Assembly (NCBI RefSeq): GCF_030160115.1
Contig: NZ_BSNS01000004.1
Coordinates: 124,001-188,000 of the forward strand
Source: Devosia nitrariae
Lineage (GTDB): Bacteria > Pseudomonadota > Alphaproteobacteria > Rhizobiales > Devosiaceae
DNA length: 64,000 nucleotides
Direction of reading: 5' to 3'
The notes below the pieces were generated by a model. It saw only the letters and a list, made by a program, of their open reading frames with translations. It had not been told where the DNA came from and searched no databases. The position numbers and the translations under genes are program-made. Shown here one piece after another: positions 42,958 to 51,339 of this stretch (the stretch's first letter is position 1; every line of letters starts with the position of its first letter).

Positions 42958-42979
42958 GATGTCACTTATTTTTGACATC
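42958..42979. terminator. Hairpin between convergent genes
   Basis: GATGTCA-CTTATTTT-TGACATC, a 7-bp stem with a T-rich loop, between genes ending at 42934 (+) and 42985 (-). Confidence 0.5.
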
Positions 42980-42984
42980 GACGT

Positions 42985-43371
42985 TTACCGGTGAATGTAC
43001 GTCCCCGGCACCGGCACATACCCGATTAGCTTAGGCTGCGTGGGCACTTCCTTGTAGTCGTAGACAAACTGCCCCTCCTCGTAGAGACCCTCAAAGCTCT
43101 CGAACCGCAGCGCGAGAATTACACCGTTTTGCCCTTCCGTGCGGCGCCTAACCCAGTGGTCCAGCGCGGTCGAACTTCTTTTCGCATACGATATGCTTTT
43201 CAGCTCGGCGCCGACACTGCTCCCGCGTTTTAACCCTTCTGCCGAGATCGCGTCGAAATTCGACATCGCGGTGCCATGGAAGACGACAAGTGGGTCATCC
43301 TCGAGATTCAGCGGGAAAACGCGGTAGTCCTCGCGGACATGCATGTCGTCTGGCAGCGGGTATTCCTGCAC
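42985..43371 (-). CDS. ADP-ribosyltransferase-like fold protein
   Basis: A 128-residue protein. VVFHGTAMSNFDAISAEGLKRG matches the start of small ART/PARP-like domains (H-G-T, then a helix and G-L-x-x-G). The C-terminus ends VPVPGTYIHR. GTG 43371 is used; the frame remains open 13 codons upstream (DPFVKVHISELK) without a start, so the gene may be 5'-truncated. It is the only minus-strand gene among plus-strand neighbours, typical of inserted cargo. Confidence 0.5.
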   Translation of the reverse strand: MQEYPLPDDMHVREDYRVFPLNLEDDPLVVFHGTAMSNFDAISAEGLKRGSSVGAELKSISYAKRSSTALDHWVRRRTEGQNGVILALRFESFEGLYEEGQFVYDYKEVPTQPKLIGYVPVPGTYIHR

Positions 43372-43456
43372 CTTGAGCTCGCTTATGTGTACTTTAACGA
43401 AAGGATCGGGTTCTTATGTGCAATAAAACGAAACCGAGGCCAATATCGGGGGGGTT

Positions 43457-44155
43457 ATGTTGTTCGGCAAGCCTAGCATTCTGAAGGAGTACGCCGGACT
43501 TGCCCGGCAGCTGGAGGAGGGAGAGCGCCGTCCACCGCAGCACGAGCGGCCGCGGTCGGTGACTGACAAAGGGTTTGCGTCCTTTGCTACGTCCGGCGTC
43601 CAGGCCGTGTTCGAGGCATTCGAGTATTTTGGCACGCTCATGAACCGCCAGGTTTCCGACCCCTGGACCATTGAGGAAACCTCCGACACTCTGGTGAAGG
43701 ACATCCGGAGCGACAGCCCTGAGCTCGGGCGGACTTATCGGGTCTATTACAACGGTGTGAGGATGGGGCGTCTCCAGGTCACGGAAGGAGTCACCGCGGA
43801 TGGTCTCGGCAAGGACATCGAGTGGCACCGGGAACACCGTTCCGCCTACGTAATCCTGGAACTCGACAACTTGCGCTTCGTGCCCTACGACGACGTGCTC
43901 TCGATGGTGTCGACGGTCGAACTCCTGGTTGGAGTTTTCGATGACAACGATTTGGCTAGAGCCCGTGCCAAGTCCAGCGCCGCCGCCGCTCTCACCGGCT
44001 ATCTGTGGGAGGTCATGCGAGCGGGTGACGAGTATGTCCCGCCATTCGAGCACCGCGTGGACGGACCATACGATCTGCTGAAGATCACCACCGATCACTG
44101 GAAAGAGCGCGGGATTGACCCGTTCGAGCGGTGGGATGGGGACCGATCTCTATGA
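43457..44155 (+). CDS. Hypothetical accessory protein
   Basis: A 232-residue protein (MLFGKPSILKEYAGLARQLE), mixed alpha/beta, no recognised motif. A run of seven G lies just before ATG. It lies between the ART-like and HNH genes, divergent from the former. GC and codon use are somewhat lower than in the structural genes, consistent with cargo. Confidence 0.5.
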   Translation: MLFGKPSILKEYAGLARQLEEGERRPPQHERPRSVTDKGFASFATSGVQAVFEAFEYFGTLMNRQVSDPWTIEETSDTLVKDIRSDSPELGRTYRVYYNGVRMGRLQVTEGVTADGLGKDIEWHREHRSAYVILELDNLRFVPYDDVLSMVSTVELLVGVFDDNDLARARAKSSAAAALTGYLWEVMRAGDEYVPPFEHRVDGPYDLLKITTDHWKERGIDPFERWDGDRSL

Positions 44156-44171
44156 TCTCGGGCGAGCGGGT

Positions 44172-44804
44172 ATGGGTAAACGACTGAAGGTCGGACCGTG
44201 CGCCCTGTGCGGGGCAACGCGACCACTGACTAAAGAGCATGTCATCCCGAAAAGCCTCTATCCGGTCTCGAAACGTGGAGCCTGGAAGCCGATCATCATT
44301 TCGGCCTGCAAGGAGTGCAACAACGGAAGCGCCGACGATGATACGCACCTCCGATACGTACTTCTGATGGCGGGCGAAACGAGCGATGCGGTTCGGGAGG
44401 TGTGGGATGGACCGGTGCGGCGCAGTTTTGACCAACCAGATGGTCGACGCCGAGCTATCGACGTCTTCAAGCTCATGAAATCGGTGCCGGATTTGCCGGG
44501 TGATCGCTACATGATCTATCCGGCAAACGACGAGCGCATCCTGCGTTCGATACGGAAAATCACGCGGGGTCTCTGCCACCACCACGCGATCCATGGAACT
44601 GTGATCCGCGACGATCAAGTGGTCTCTGACGTGGTGCGAAAACCTCTTTCGGAAACCCTTTTACAGAACATGACATTCTACGGCTCGGTCCCCGAGGTGC
44701 TGGAATATGGAGTGGTGACGATTCCGGAAGCATCGCTCTGGCGATTTAAGTTCTACGAGCGGACCGAATTCTATTCCCTGGTGCAGCTTCAACCGGGCGA
44801 TTGA
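44172..44804 (+). CDS. HNH-type nuclease
   Basis: A 210-residue protein. CALC (10-13), KEHVIPKSLYP (His23) and CKECNN (46-51) give the cysteine-framed HNH motif with the Glu-His pair. The C-terminal 140 residues are unrecognised. Phage HNH proteins nick or cut DNA, sometimes at cos or in defence. It follows the unknown gene at 43457 closely and the two may form a pair. Confidence 0.65.
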   Translation: MGKRLKVGPCALCGATRPLTKEHVIPKSLYPVSKRGAWKPIIISACKECNNGSADDDTHLRYVLLMAGETSDAVREVWDGPVRRSFDQPDGRRRAIDVFKLMKSVPDLPGDRYMIYPANDERILRSIRKITRGLCHHHAIHGTVIRDDQVVSDVVRKPLSETLLQNMTFYGSVPEVLEYGVVTIPEASLWRFKFYERTEFYSLVQLQPGD

Positions 44805-44810
44805 ATGTGA

Positions 44811-45722
44811 ATGCCGAAGCCCACGCTCCCAGCCTTCCGTCCCTTCCAGCTCGCCAAGCTCGTCGATCGCATCCCGGACGGAGACGACTGGCTGTTTGAA
44901 ATGAAATTCGACGGCTACCGGTGCCAGGCGGTGCTGTCCGGCGACCGGGTGACGCTCTTCTCCCGCAGCGGCCTGGACTGGACGCGCACCTTTCAGTACC
45001 TGGTGCCGGCCTTCGAGAAGCTGACGAAGGGCACGGCCTCAATCGACGGCGAAGTGGTCGCGATCGACACGGAGGGCCGCGCGAACTTCAACCTCCTGCA
45101 GCGCTCGCTGAAACTGCGCGAGCCGATCGTCTTCTACGCCTTCGATCTCCTCGAGGAAAATGGCGAGGATTTGCGCAGCCTGCCCCTGATCGAGCGGAAG
45201 ACGCGCCTCGAGGCATTGCTCGGCGAGAGAGCGCCATCCGATCCCATCCAGTACTCCACCCACATCGTCGGCCACGGGCAGCAGGTCTTCGATAGAATGT
45301 GCGCCGGCGGCCATGAGGGGGTGATCGCTAAGCGCTTGAACGCGAGGTATCAGAGCGGTGACCGCTCGCCCACCTGGCTGAAGGTCAAATGCACCAAGCG
45401 GCGGGAGTTCATCGTCATTGGCTGGAGAACCAACGAGCAAGGCGAGGATCTTCGCGCGTTCCACTTGGCCGAGGAGGTCGACGGCGAGCTCGTCTATCGC
45501 GGCCGGGTCGGCTCCGGCATAACCGATAGGGAGCGGCCGGGGTTCTTGGGCGCCGTCGAGCTAATCGAGATCGATGAGCCCGTCCTGACGGTGCCGCGAG
45601 AAGAGCGAAAGCTTGGTCGTTGGATTGAACCGCGGTTGATCGCGGACGTTGCCTTTACCGAGATCACTGAGGAAGGGACGCTCCGGCACCCCTCGTTCAA
45701 AGGCATCCGCGTAAGGGAGTGA
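44811..45722 (+). CDS. ATP-dependent DNA ligase (LigD/LigC-type catalytic core)
   Basis: A 303-residue protein with the ligase adenylation motif EMKFDGYR (Lys32), SIDGEVVAID, FYAFDLLE, EGVIAKR and WLKVKC, followed by an OB-fold. This is the core of bacterial ATP-dependent ligases that seal nicks. The length is that of the stand-alone core without polymerase or nuclease domains. It probably serves phage replication or repair. Confidence 0.85.
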   Translation: MPKPTLPAFRPFQLAKLVDRIPDGDDWLFEMKFDGYRCQAVLSGDRVTLFSRSGLDWTRTFQYLVPAFEKLTKGTASIDGEVVAIDTEGRANFNLLQRSLKLREPIVFYAFDLLEENGEDLRSLPLIERKTRLEALLGERAPSDPIQYSTHIVGHGQQVFDRMCAGGHEGVIAKRLNARYQSGDRSPTWLKVKCTKRREFIVIGWRTNEQGEDLRAFHLAEEVDGELVYRGRVGSGITDRERPGFLGAVELIEIDEPVLTVPREERKLGRWIEPRLIADVAFTEITEEGTLRHPSFKGIRVRE

Positions 45723-45726
45723 GAGC

Positions 45727-45969
45727 ATGTCCGACGACGATGTCAAAGTCCGTATTCGAAAACTCCTCGACGAGGCGATGGTGAAATATGGCCCATCAAT
45801 CGAGCTCGCGGCCATAGAGGCCAGTTGGGGCGATACGCTCAACGACGAGGAGATGATCGACTGGCTTGAGACTTTCCTCGCTCACGGGACGGGGCTCGAG
45901 CGCGACGTTGAGACGGATGACCTCCAGGAGCTCGAGGAGGAGTATCAGAAGGGGCTCACACGCCATTAG
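45727..45969 (+). CDS. Small acidic hypothetical protein
   Basis: An 80-residue, strongly acidic, helical protein (MSDDDVKVRIRKLLDEAMVK) four bases after the ligase stop. No family. Possibly a small partner or DNA mimic, but nothing proves this. It is followed by a short hairpin (GGGG.CC-TAAA-GG.CCCC, about 45973-45989). Confidence 0.5.
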   Translation: MSDDDVKVRIRKLLDEAMVKYGPSIELAAIEASWGDTLNDEEMIDWLETFLAHGTGLERDVETDDLQELEEEYQKGLTRH

Positions 45970-46055
45970 AAGGGGACCTAAAGGCCCCAATGGCACAATT
46001 GGCTGACCGACGATGGGGATAACCTGATGGCCGTCATTGCCCTGAATGGCGGTCC

Positions 46056-46067
46056 AGGCGTACGCCT
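46056..46067. promoter_or_regulatory. Palindrome AGGCGTACGCCT
   Basis: A 12-bp perfect palindrome immediately upstream of the DUF2971 gene start; a possible operator of that gene. Confidence 0.35.
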
Positions 46068-46072
46068 AGGTT

Positions 46073-47026
46073 ATGGCCGATATTGATAACCCGCCGCCGA
46101 TTACGCAGATATTTTTCGGACAAGCTCTTGGAGAGCGGGCCAGGATTGTCCAGAACAACAAACGCTTCGTTCACTACACGAGCGCCGAAGCTGCATTCAG
46201 CATGATCAAGAATGCCGAAGTCTGGATGCGCAAGTCCTCGACGATGAACGACTTCTCCGAAATCGAGCATGGCATCGAGTGCCTTTTCCACGCATACAAA
46301 GGCCCATTCGGTGAAAGGCTGAAGAGAACCCTCGAGAACGCCCATCCGAACATCGTCTCCCAGATCGCAGAAATATTCGATAGTTGGCTGCCTCATTTTC
46401 GCTTGGAGACATACCTCACATGCATTTCTGAACACGAGGACAAAGAAGATCGTACCGGTCGGCTCTCGATGTGGCGAGCATACGGAAACGTCGCCATTGT
46501 ACTGAACAAAGACATATTCATGAGCGAGACGGATGCTCTGAAGGCCTATTCAAGTCCGGTCGCTTACCTATACCCGCACCAATTTGAGGTCGAGTTTGGC
46601 AAAGTAGTCGAGAGAGCAGAAGCTGCCTCTTCGTACTTGGCAACTCTCGACCGAGAGCTCGTAGTCCACAATGTATTTTCAATGTTTAGGTATGCGGTTC
46701 TCTGTACCAAGCACCCCGGATTTCATGAAGAGCGAGAGTGGCGGGTCATCTATTCGCCTACGTTTGAACTCTCGCCAAGGATCAAGAAAACAATCGAGGT
46801 CATACGCGGCGTGCCTCAAGCCGTGTGTAAGATACCCCTCTCTGATGCGCCTGACGATGGGCTCAACGGCATAGAGATCCCAAAGCTTGTAAACCGCGTC
46901 ATTATTGGCCCAAGCCAATACCCATTTGCCCAGCTCGAGGCGTTCATTTATTTGCTGGAAGAGAGGGGGATGTCCGACGCGCGCGAGCGAGTGTGGGTTT
47001 CTGACGTCCCGCTCCGACAGCCATAA
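46073..47026 (+). CDS. DUF2971-family protein
   Basis: A 317-residue protein. FVHYTSAEAAFSMIKN, MRKSSTMNDFSEIEHG, TCISEHEDKEDRTGRLSMWRAYG and HEEREWRVIY are the characteristic DUF2971 blocks. The family is widespread in accessory islands and sometimes seen with defence genes, but its activity is unsettled. Lower GC and a different codon style from neighbours suggest separate acquisition. Confidence 0.7.
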   Translation: MADIDNPPPITQIFFGQALGERARIVQNNKRFVHYTSAEAAFSMIKNAEVWMRKSSTMNDFSEIEHGIECLFHAYKGPFGERLKRTLENAHPNIVSQIAEIFDSWLPHFRLETYLTCISEHEDKEDRTGRLSMWRAYGNVAIVLNKDIFMSETDALKAYSSPVAYLYPHQFEVEFGKVVERAEAASSYLATLDRELVVHNVFSMFRYAVLCTKHPGFHEEREWRVIYSPTFELSPRIKKTIEVIRGVPQAVCKIPLSDAPDDGLNGIEIPKLVNRVIIGPSQYPFAQLEAFIYLLEERGMSDARERVWVSDVPLRQP

Positions 47027-47029
47027 CTC

Positions 47030-47578
47030 CTACCCAGCCTGGCACCACCACTCGTTACCATCAGGCCAGCGTCTCGCCAGCCCCTCGTCGATGAGGATAT
47101 CGCCCACATCGCGGCCGTCTATCCTGATCGTCGCCAGCGTCCTCTTTCCTGTGCCATCCAAACCGCCGGTTTCGACGGTAATCGCATTCGAGTTGAGGAG
47201 CTCGAGTAGTCTTGCGCTTGCCCGTTTTGCCAGAGCGACTTCCGCCTGACCGCCGCAAATGGCCGTGTACGGCTCGGGTGTGTCGTAACCCTCGAGGCGC
47301 AAGTTCTCACCGTCCAACCAAATCGTATCACCGTCGACGACACAGGTGTGCCGATGGGAGCCGGAGCACATCTCGAATTGGACACGGCGCTCGGGGCTCG
47401 GTGCGGGTAATACGAGCGAGACCAGTGGCGCAGCGTTGATGGGGATCTCATATTGATCGACCACCACGTAACCTAGGGCGCCAAGCGCCGAGACCGTCGG
47501 TACGGCCATTACCATCGTCACCCAGTCGAGCTTTCTGGTTTTCGGCTTCGGACGGCGTCGGAATTCGAGAACGGACAT
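47030..47578 (-). CDS. Membrane-anchored thermonuclease-like protein
   Basis: A 182-residue protein. One membrane segment (WVTMVMAVPTVSALGALGYV) precedes an SNase domain: VVDGDTIWLDGENLRLEGYD, then ALAKRASARLLELL, TLATIRIDGRDVGDILIDEG and LARRWP. The domain cleaves DNA and RNA with calcium, here probably on the periplasmic side. It is the last gene of the LexA-linked operon. Confidence 0.75.
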   Translation of the reverse strand: MSVLEFRRRPKPKTRKLDWVTMVMAVPTVSALGALGYVVVDQYEIPINAAPLVSLVLPAPSPERRVQFEMCSGSHRHTCVVDGDTIWLDGENLRLEGYDTPEPYTAICGGQAEVALAKRASARLLELLNSNAITVETGGLDGTGKRTLATIRIDGRDVGDILIDEGLARRWPDGNEWWCQAG

Positions 47579-47666
47579 GACCTCACCCCCGTCGAAAGGT
47601 AGTCGCGCAGAGTGAAGGGACCGTTATCTGCGAAGTCACATTGCCACCGAAGTGCCTCTCGCTCGC

Positions 47667-47903
47667 CTAACGACGCTCGGTCAGGGCTAGCTCGATCTGC
47701 CGATCGGTCTCGGCGTTGGCCTCCCGACTGAGCATATAGTTCTTGGCCAGCGACTTCATCGCGCGCGCAATGATCGTCGGGTCCCATCCCGCGCTCTCGG
47801 CTGCCTCTGCAACCTCGATGAATGCGACCTCCATCTCGAACTCGCAGCGCAACTGATAGTCGAGATCACTGGCCGCAAGGTCAGGCGGCGCGATGCGGGG
47901 CAT
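47667..47903 (-). CDS. Small helical hypothetical protein
   Basis: A 78-residue protein from ATG 47903 (MPRIAPPDLAASDLDYQLRC), overlapping the upstream gene by 23 bases. Mainly helical and acidic. No motif. Confidence 0.45.
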   Translation of the reverse strand: MPRIAPPDLAASDLDYQLRCEFEMEVAFIEVAEAAESAGWDPTIIARAMKSLAKNYMLSREANAETDRQIELALTERR

Positions 47904-48252
47904 AGGCGAGTTTCTCCGTTGACGGAAGCTCCGGGCGTTTGACGTCATAGGTGTCCCGCGGGTTCCAGATGTGCTTCATTTTACCCGTGCCCATGTCGTT
48001 GGGGTCAAAGTGGCAGCCTTGGAATTCCACTCGGAAGGCGTCGGCGGCCTCTGGTGTAGGGAAGTGGAAAACGATGAAGTAGACTTGGCCCCGGAAAAGC
48101 ACCGTCCAGTGGCGAGGCGCCGCGCCGAGCTGTCTCTCGCGCTCGAGGATTTCGCTGAATCTCGCGCGAACCAAGACATCGGACACGGCGATTTTGTGCG
48201 GCCACCGGAGATTGATCTGGTTTTTGGATAGCTCGCCCTTTCGGTAGACCAT
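47881..48252 (-). CDS. Hypothetical protein of the SOS-linked operon
   Basis: A 123-residue protein from ATG 48252 (MVYRKGELSKNQINLRWPHK). TVLFRGQVYFIVFHFPTPEA is beta-rich. It starts four bases after the HMCES gene and so is likely co-expressed. Function unknown. Confidence 0.5.
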   Translation of the reverse strand: MVYRKGELSKNQINLRWPHKIAVSDVLVRARFSEILERERQLGAAPRHWTVLFRGQVYFIVFHFPTPEAADAFRVEFQGCHFDPNDMGTGKMKHIWNPRDTYDVKRPELPSTEKLAYAPHRAA

Positions 48253-48256
48253 GGCT

Positions 48257-48931
48257 TCACAGGTCGATCGGCGCGATCGTCTCCGGGCCACCCTGCCACT
48301 TGTTGGAATTTACCTGGCGGTCGACACGGTGAACCGTCATCTGACCGTTGATATGGCGCTCCCGCACGATGTCGAGCGCAGTCTCCACATCGGACTTCGG
48401 ATCGAGCCACGCGTCATAGGCTTCTTCAGCCAGGGCAACCGGCATGCGATCATGGATCATCTCGACGGGCGGCACGGGTGGAGACGTGATGATCGCGCAG
48501 GTCGTGACGTTGAGCTTGTGGTTGTAGGCATAGATCCCCGCGAAGGAGAACGGTGACCCGTCTGGTATGTGGAAATACCAGGGGTCCTTGCCCTTGTCGT
48601 CGGCGATCGTCCATTCGTAATAGCCATCGGCCGGGATGAGGCAGCGACGGGCGGCGAACGAGTCCTTCCATGACGGTTTGGTCGCTACTTCCTCAACGCG
48701 CGCGTTGATCATCGCGTATTTCGGCCGCTCCTTCGCCCATGGCGGTACCAGCCACCAAGAAGCCTCGCGTACCACGCGTTGGCCGTCCTTGAGGCGGCAG
48801 TAGAGGATTTGGTCGGTCGGGCAGATATTGTAGCGCGCTTCGGTATTGCGCGGTGGGTTGAGGTCGAGCGAAAGCTGATAGAGCCGCACGAGCTCGGACC
48901 AGCTCATCTTATGAGTGAAGCGACCGCACAT
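48257..48931 (-). CDS. HMCES/YedK-type SRAP protein
   Basis: A 224-residue protein beginning MCGRFTHKMSW; Cys2 is the residue that crosslinks to abasic sites in single-stranded DNA. The family residues NARVEE, RCLIPADGYYEW and HDRMPV follow. It shields abasic sites and is often SOS-controlled. Here an exact LexA box lies 1.2 kb upstream at the head of the operon. Confidence 0.9.
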   Translation of the reverse strand: MCGRFTHKMSWSELVRLYQLSLDLNPPRNTEARYNICPTDQILYCRLKDGQRVVREASWWLVPPWAKERPKYAMINARVEEVATKPSWKDSFAARRCLIPADGYYEWTIADDKGKDPWYFHIPDGSPFSFAGIYAYNHKLNVTTCAIITSPPVPPVEMIHDRMPVALAEEAYDAWLDPKSDVETALDIVRERHINGQMTVHRVDRQVNSNKWQGGPETIAPIDL

Positions 48932-49271
48932 CCCCTACCTCGTCATCGTCGTCGTAGACCGTCGGCGTGATGGTCGTGGTGCCCACGAACTCGCCATCGA
49001 GGAGGTTATACAATTTCCCGCCGATGTCAGCGGTGGCCGGCTCATCGTCCATGACCATCTCGTCCTGGTCATCCGGCTCGAAGATGCCGAGGATTGATCC
49101 CTTGGGGAAGGTGACAGTGCCACGGTGAGCCGCGTCGTCACCCTCGAAGTCGACGTCGCCCTTGAAGGTGACTTCGCCCAATGCGGCGGCGAGAGCGAGC
49201 ATGAGGGCGGGCCGGTCATCCTGCACGACGACGCGGTCACCATTCTTCAAAACCAAACGATAGTAGCTCAT
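48909..49271 (-). CDS. Acidic beta-rich hypothetical protein
   Basis: A 120-residue protein (MSYYRLVLKNGDRVVVQDDR) with a strongly acidic C-terminal half. It overlaps the HMCES gene by 23 bases. No family recognised; a member of the SOS-linked operon. Confidence 0.5.
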   Translation of the reverse strand: MSYYRLVLKNGDRVVVQDDRPALMLALAAALGEVTFKGDVDFEGDDAAHRGTVTFPKGSILGIFEPDDQDEMVMDDEPATADIGGKLYNLLDGEFVGTTTITPTVYDDDDEVGDVRSLHS

Positions 49272-49296
49272 TGGAGTCTCCCGGTTTCAGTTGGAT

Positions 49297-49893
49297 TTAC
49301 TCGTTGCCTCCGTTCACGACCTTGAGGCGCTTCCGGGCGAGGTTCGCCCCAGTCGGCTTCAGGCGCAGTGGCGTCACGTCGGCGGCGGCCGGCGCGTAAG
49401 GCTCTGGTGTGGTCGGTGGCACCACCCAATCTATGTTGACGAGCGAGCCCCAGCATTTCGGACACCGCAGCCTTCCAGGCAGGCGTGAAAGCGGGAAATC
49501 GTGACCGAGCGCGATCGCCAGGGTCAGGACGTCGAGGACGGTGACCTCCGGACACGGCGATGTCCGCCGCATCGCCGCCATGTGCCGCTCGCACTTCATT
49601 CGGGCCAGCCAGTTGCCCTCGAGCGCATCCCGGATTTTCGCCCACATCCACGGCGGTGGCTCGTATGCCATGGCACTGCACTGCCCGCTGTCCGCCAGGC
49701 CGCATGGCCGGCGCCCGGAGCCCGCGACCTGCAGCGCCAGCTGACCGACCGTCAGATTGCGCCCGAACCGCTTCGTGAGCTTGTCCATCTCCAAAGACGG
49801 CGCGTTGCGTCGACAGCGGTGACACTCGACCTGGACGATCGGCGTCGTATAGGCGGAGACCGGGGTTTGCGGCGGAATAAGGCGATAGCTCAC
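49297..49893 (-). CDS. Zinc-ribbon hypothetical protein
   Basis: A 198-residue protein with several cysteine pairs: ECHRCRR near 24, RPCGL...GQC, KCERH and LRCPKCWG near 140. These suggest one or more zinc knuckles. No enzymatic motif. Second gene of the LexA-linked operon. Confidence 0.5.
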   Translation of the reverse strand: MSYRLIPPQTPVSAYTTPIVQVECHRCRRNAPSLEMDKLTKRFGRNLTVGQLALQVAGSGRRPCGLADSGQCSAMAYEPPPWMWAKIRDALEGNWLARMKCERHMAAMRRTSPCPEVTVLDVLTLAIALGHDFPLSRLPGRLRCPKCWGSLVNIDWVVPPTTPEPYAPAAADVTPLRLKPTGANLARKRLKVVNGGNE

Positions 49894-49902
49894 GTCGCAC
49901 CG

Positions 49903-50148
49903 CTATCCCTCCTGACTGTCGAGGACGCGCACGGTGAGCGCTTCCCCCTCCTCCGGCTGCCGGACTGTGATCGTGCCCCGGGCCGTGTCGATGACGGTCT
50001 CGTATGGGATGCTGAGGTGGCAGGCTTCTCGGCCCGGGCGAAAAATGGAGAACCGGAACCCCACCTTGGAGAGCTCGACGGCCTCTTCGTCGGTGGGCTC
50101 AAAAGAGCGGCCGGTCCGGTCCCGCAGGGGCAGTGTGTGTGAGAGCAT
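49903..50148 (-). CDS. Small hypothetical protein, first gene of LexA-linked operon
   Basis: An 81-residue protein (MLSHTLPLRDRTGRSFEPTD), beta-rich. It starts 20 bases downstream of the LexA box, so its leader is very short. Function unknown. Confidence 0.5.
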   Translation of the reverse strand: MLSHTLPLRDRTGRSFEPTDEEAVELSKVGFRFSIFRPGREACHLSIPYETVIDTARGTITVRQPEEGEALTVRVLDSQEG

Positions 50149-50168
50149 GGCTTCGCTCCTCGTTGCAT

Positions 50169-50183
50169 GTTCTCGTTATGTTC
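50169..50183. promoter_or_regulatory. LexA (SOS) box, GTTC-TCGTTAT-GTTC
   Basis: An exact match to the alphaproteobacterial LexA site GTTC-N7-GTTC. It lies just upstream of the minus-strand operon 50148-47030 that includes the HMCES/YedK gene, and 117 bases from the divergent nucleotidyltransferase gene. Confidence 0.8.
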
Positions 50184-50299
50184 TACTCCTGAGATCGGTT
50201 GGGAGTCCAGATGGCTCGCGATCACGATGATCTTTAGGGCAGTGCTAACGCCGGCGGTGTCATCAGGGTTAAGGGAAATGAGGAGGCAATGGAGGATAA

Positions 50300-50758
50300 A
50301 TGACCGACACGCATATTGAGGGTCTCCGTGCTCTCGTCGGAGTTTTGAGGATCACCAGAGACCCGTGGTGCATAATCACCGGCGCCGCGACCGCCCTGTA
50401 CACGGGCGACTGGTCGGACGTCCAGGACATCGATGTCGTTGTGTCAGTCGGCGATGCCCGCAGGCTGCTGTCCGCCGGCTTCGTCGATCGCACTGACGGC
50501 GGCAGGGATCGGTACCGGTCCGCCATCTATGCGACCCGGGAGGGATCTGTCCCGATCGACATCTTTGCCGATTTTGAGATCAACACGGCCGGAGGATGGT
50601 TGCCGATCCTACCAATGCCGATGCCCCTCAACAGCCCGGTCGGCACTGTCTACGTCCCGAGCGTCCAAGAACAGCTCGCCATCACCCGTATACTCGGACG
50701 AGCGAAGGACGCGGCCCGCATCGATAGACTCGAGCGCCTGATCGAATCTTCCCCCTGA
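50300..50758 (+). CDS. Nucleotidyltransferase-fold protein
   Basis: A 152-residue protein. WCIITGAATALYTGDWSDVQ followed by DIDVVVS is a nucleotidyltransferase (MNT-like) core with the D-x-D pair; PIDIFADFEI adds a third acidic residue. Such proteins occur in toxin-antitoxin and abortive infection systems, but no partner HEPN gene is adjacent. Confidence 0.6.
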   Translation: MTDTHIEGLRALVGVLRITRDPWCIITGAATALYTGDWSDVQDIDVVVSVGDARRLLSAGFVDRTDGGRDRYRSAIYATREGSVPIDIFADFEINTAGGWLPILPMPMPLNSPVGTVYVPSVQEQLAITRILGRAKDAARIDRLERLIESSP

Positions 50759-50816
50759 ACTTCACCCCACCGCAGGTAATCTTGAGGGTGAAGTGCCGGC
50801 AAATCGGGGTGAAGTT
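50758..50816. promoter_or_regulatory. Three GGGTGAAGT half-sites upstream of the excisionase-like gene
   Basis: AACTTCACCCC (50758) and GGGGTGAAGTT (50806) form an 11-bp inverted repeat, with a further GGGTGAAGT in between (50786). They overlap the end of the nucleotidyltransferase gene. Possible excisionase or repressor sites. Confidence 0.5.
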
Positions 50817-50868
50817 CCGCGCATTTTCTAGAATTTACGATGTCTTCGCTGCGGTCATTGACGGAGTT

Positions 50869-51339
50869 ATGGATCCGGGCGACCGTTTTTGCATGATGTC
50901 CGAATTCGATTCATTTCCGGTGCCGGTACCGTCCATTGCGATCCAGCGCAGCGAGGTGGCTGTGCGATCGAGGGCGCGTGGGCTCGCTGTGCACGATGAG
51001 GCGCCGCTCGCGATCGACGACGTGCTGGGCCTTCCCGAGTTCGCGGGGGCGATATCGAAGTATCAATTGCGCCAGGCGATCGCTTCCGGAAGGATCGCTG
51101 TCGAGCGGCACGGGCGCCGCATTATCCTCACTGCCTCGGCGGTGAGGGCTTGGAGAGAGAGTTGTCGCGTAACAGCAAAGGGGCACGCCTCTGGCTCAAG
51201 CCCGCGGAATACGATCGGAAAACGGGCAAGCTCCGCAAGCGGTCCGTCTGGCTTATCCGAGACGGCGAGATTTCACTCGTCACTGGCTGCGCTCCGGCTG
51301 AGCGCGAGGAAGCTGAAAAGCAGCTCGCCGATTACATAG
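50869..51339 (+). CDS. Excisionase-like HTH protein overlapping the integrase gene
   Basis: A 156-residue frame. PLAIDDVLGLPEFAGAISKY, then QLRQAIASGRIAVERHGRRI, reads as a MerR/excisionase-type winged helix. The last 55 residues run in a different frame over the integrase start and look like low-complexity filler, so the functional part probably ends near 51160. The start is uncertain (50782, 50869, 50893). Confidence 0.5.
   Translation: MDPGDRFCMMSEFDSFPVPVPSIAIQRSEVAVRSRARGLAVHDEAPLAIDDVLGLPEFAGAISKYQLRQAIASGRIAVERHGRRIILTASAVRAWRESCRVTAKGHASGSSPRNTIGKRASSASGPSGLSETARFHSSLAALRLSARKLKSSSPIT

Noticed and set aside
50300..50758. MNT/HEPN toxin-antitoxin module
   Set aside because: Nucleotidyltransferase fold is present but no HEPN gene is adjacent; the HEPN protein at 29 kb is of a different group and far away.
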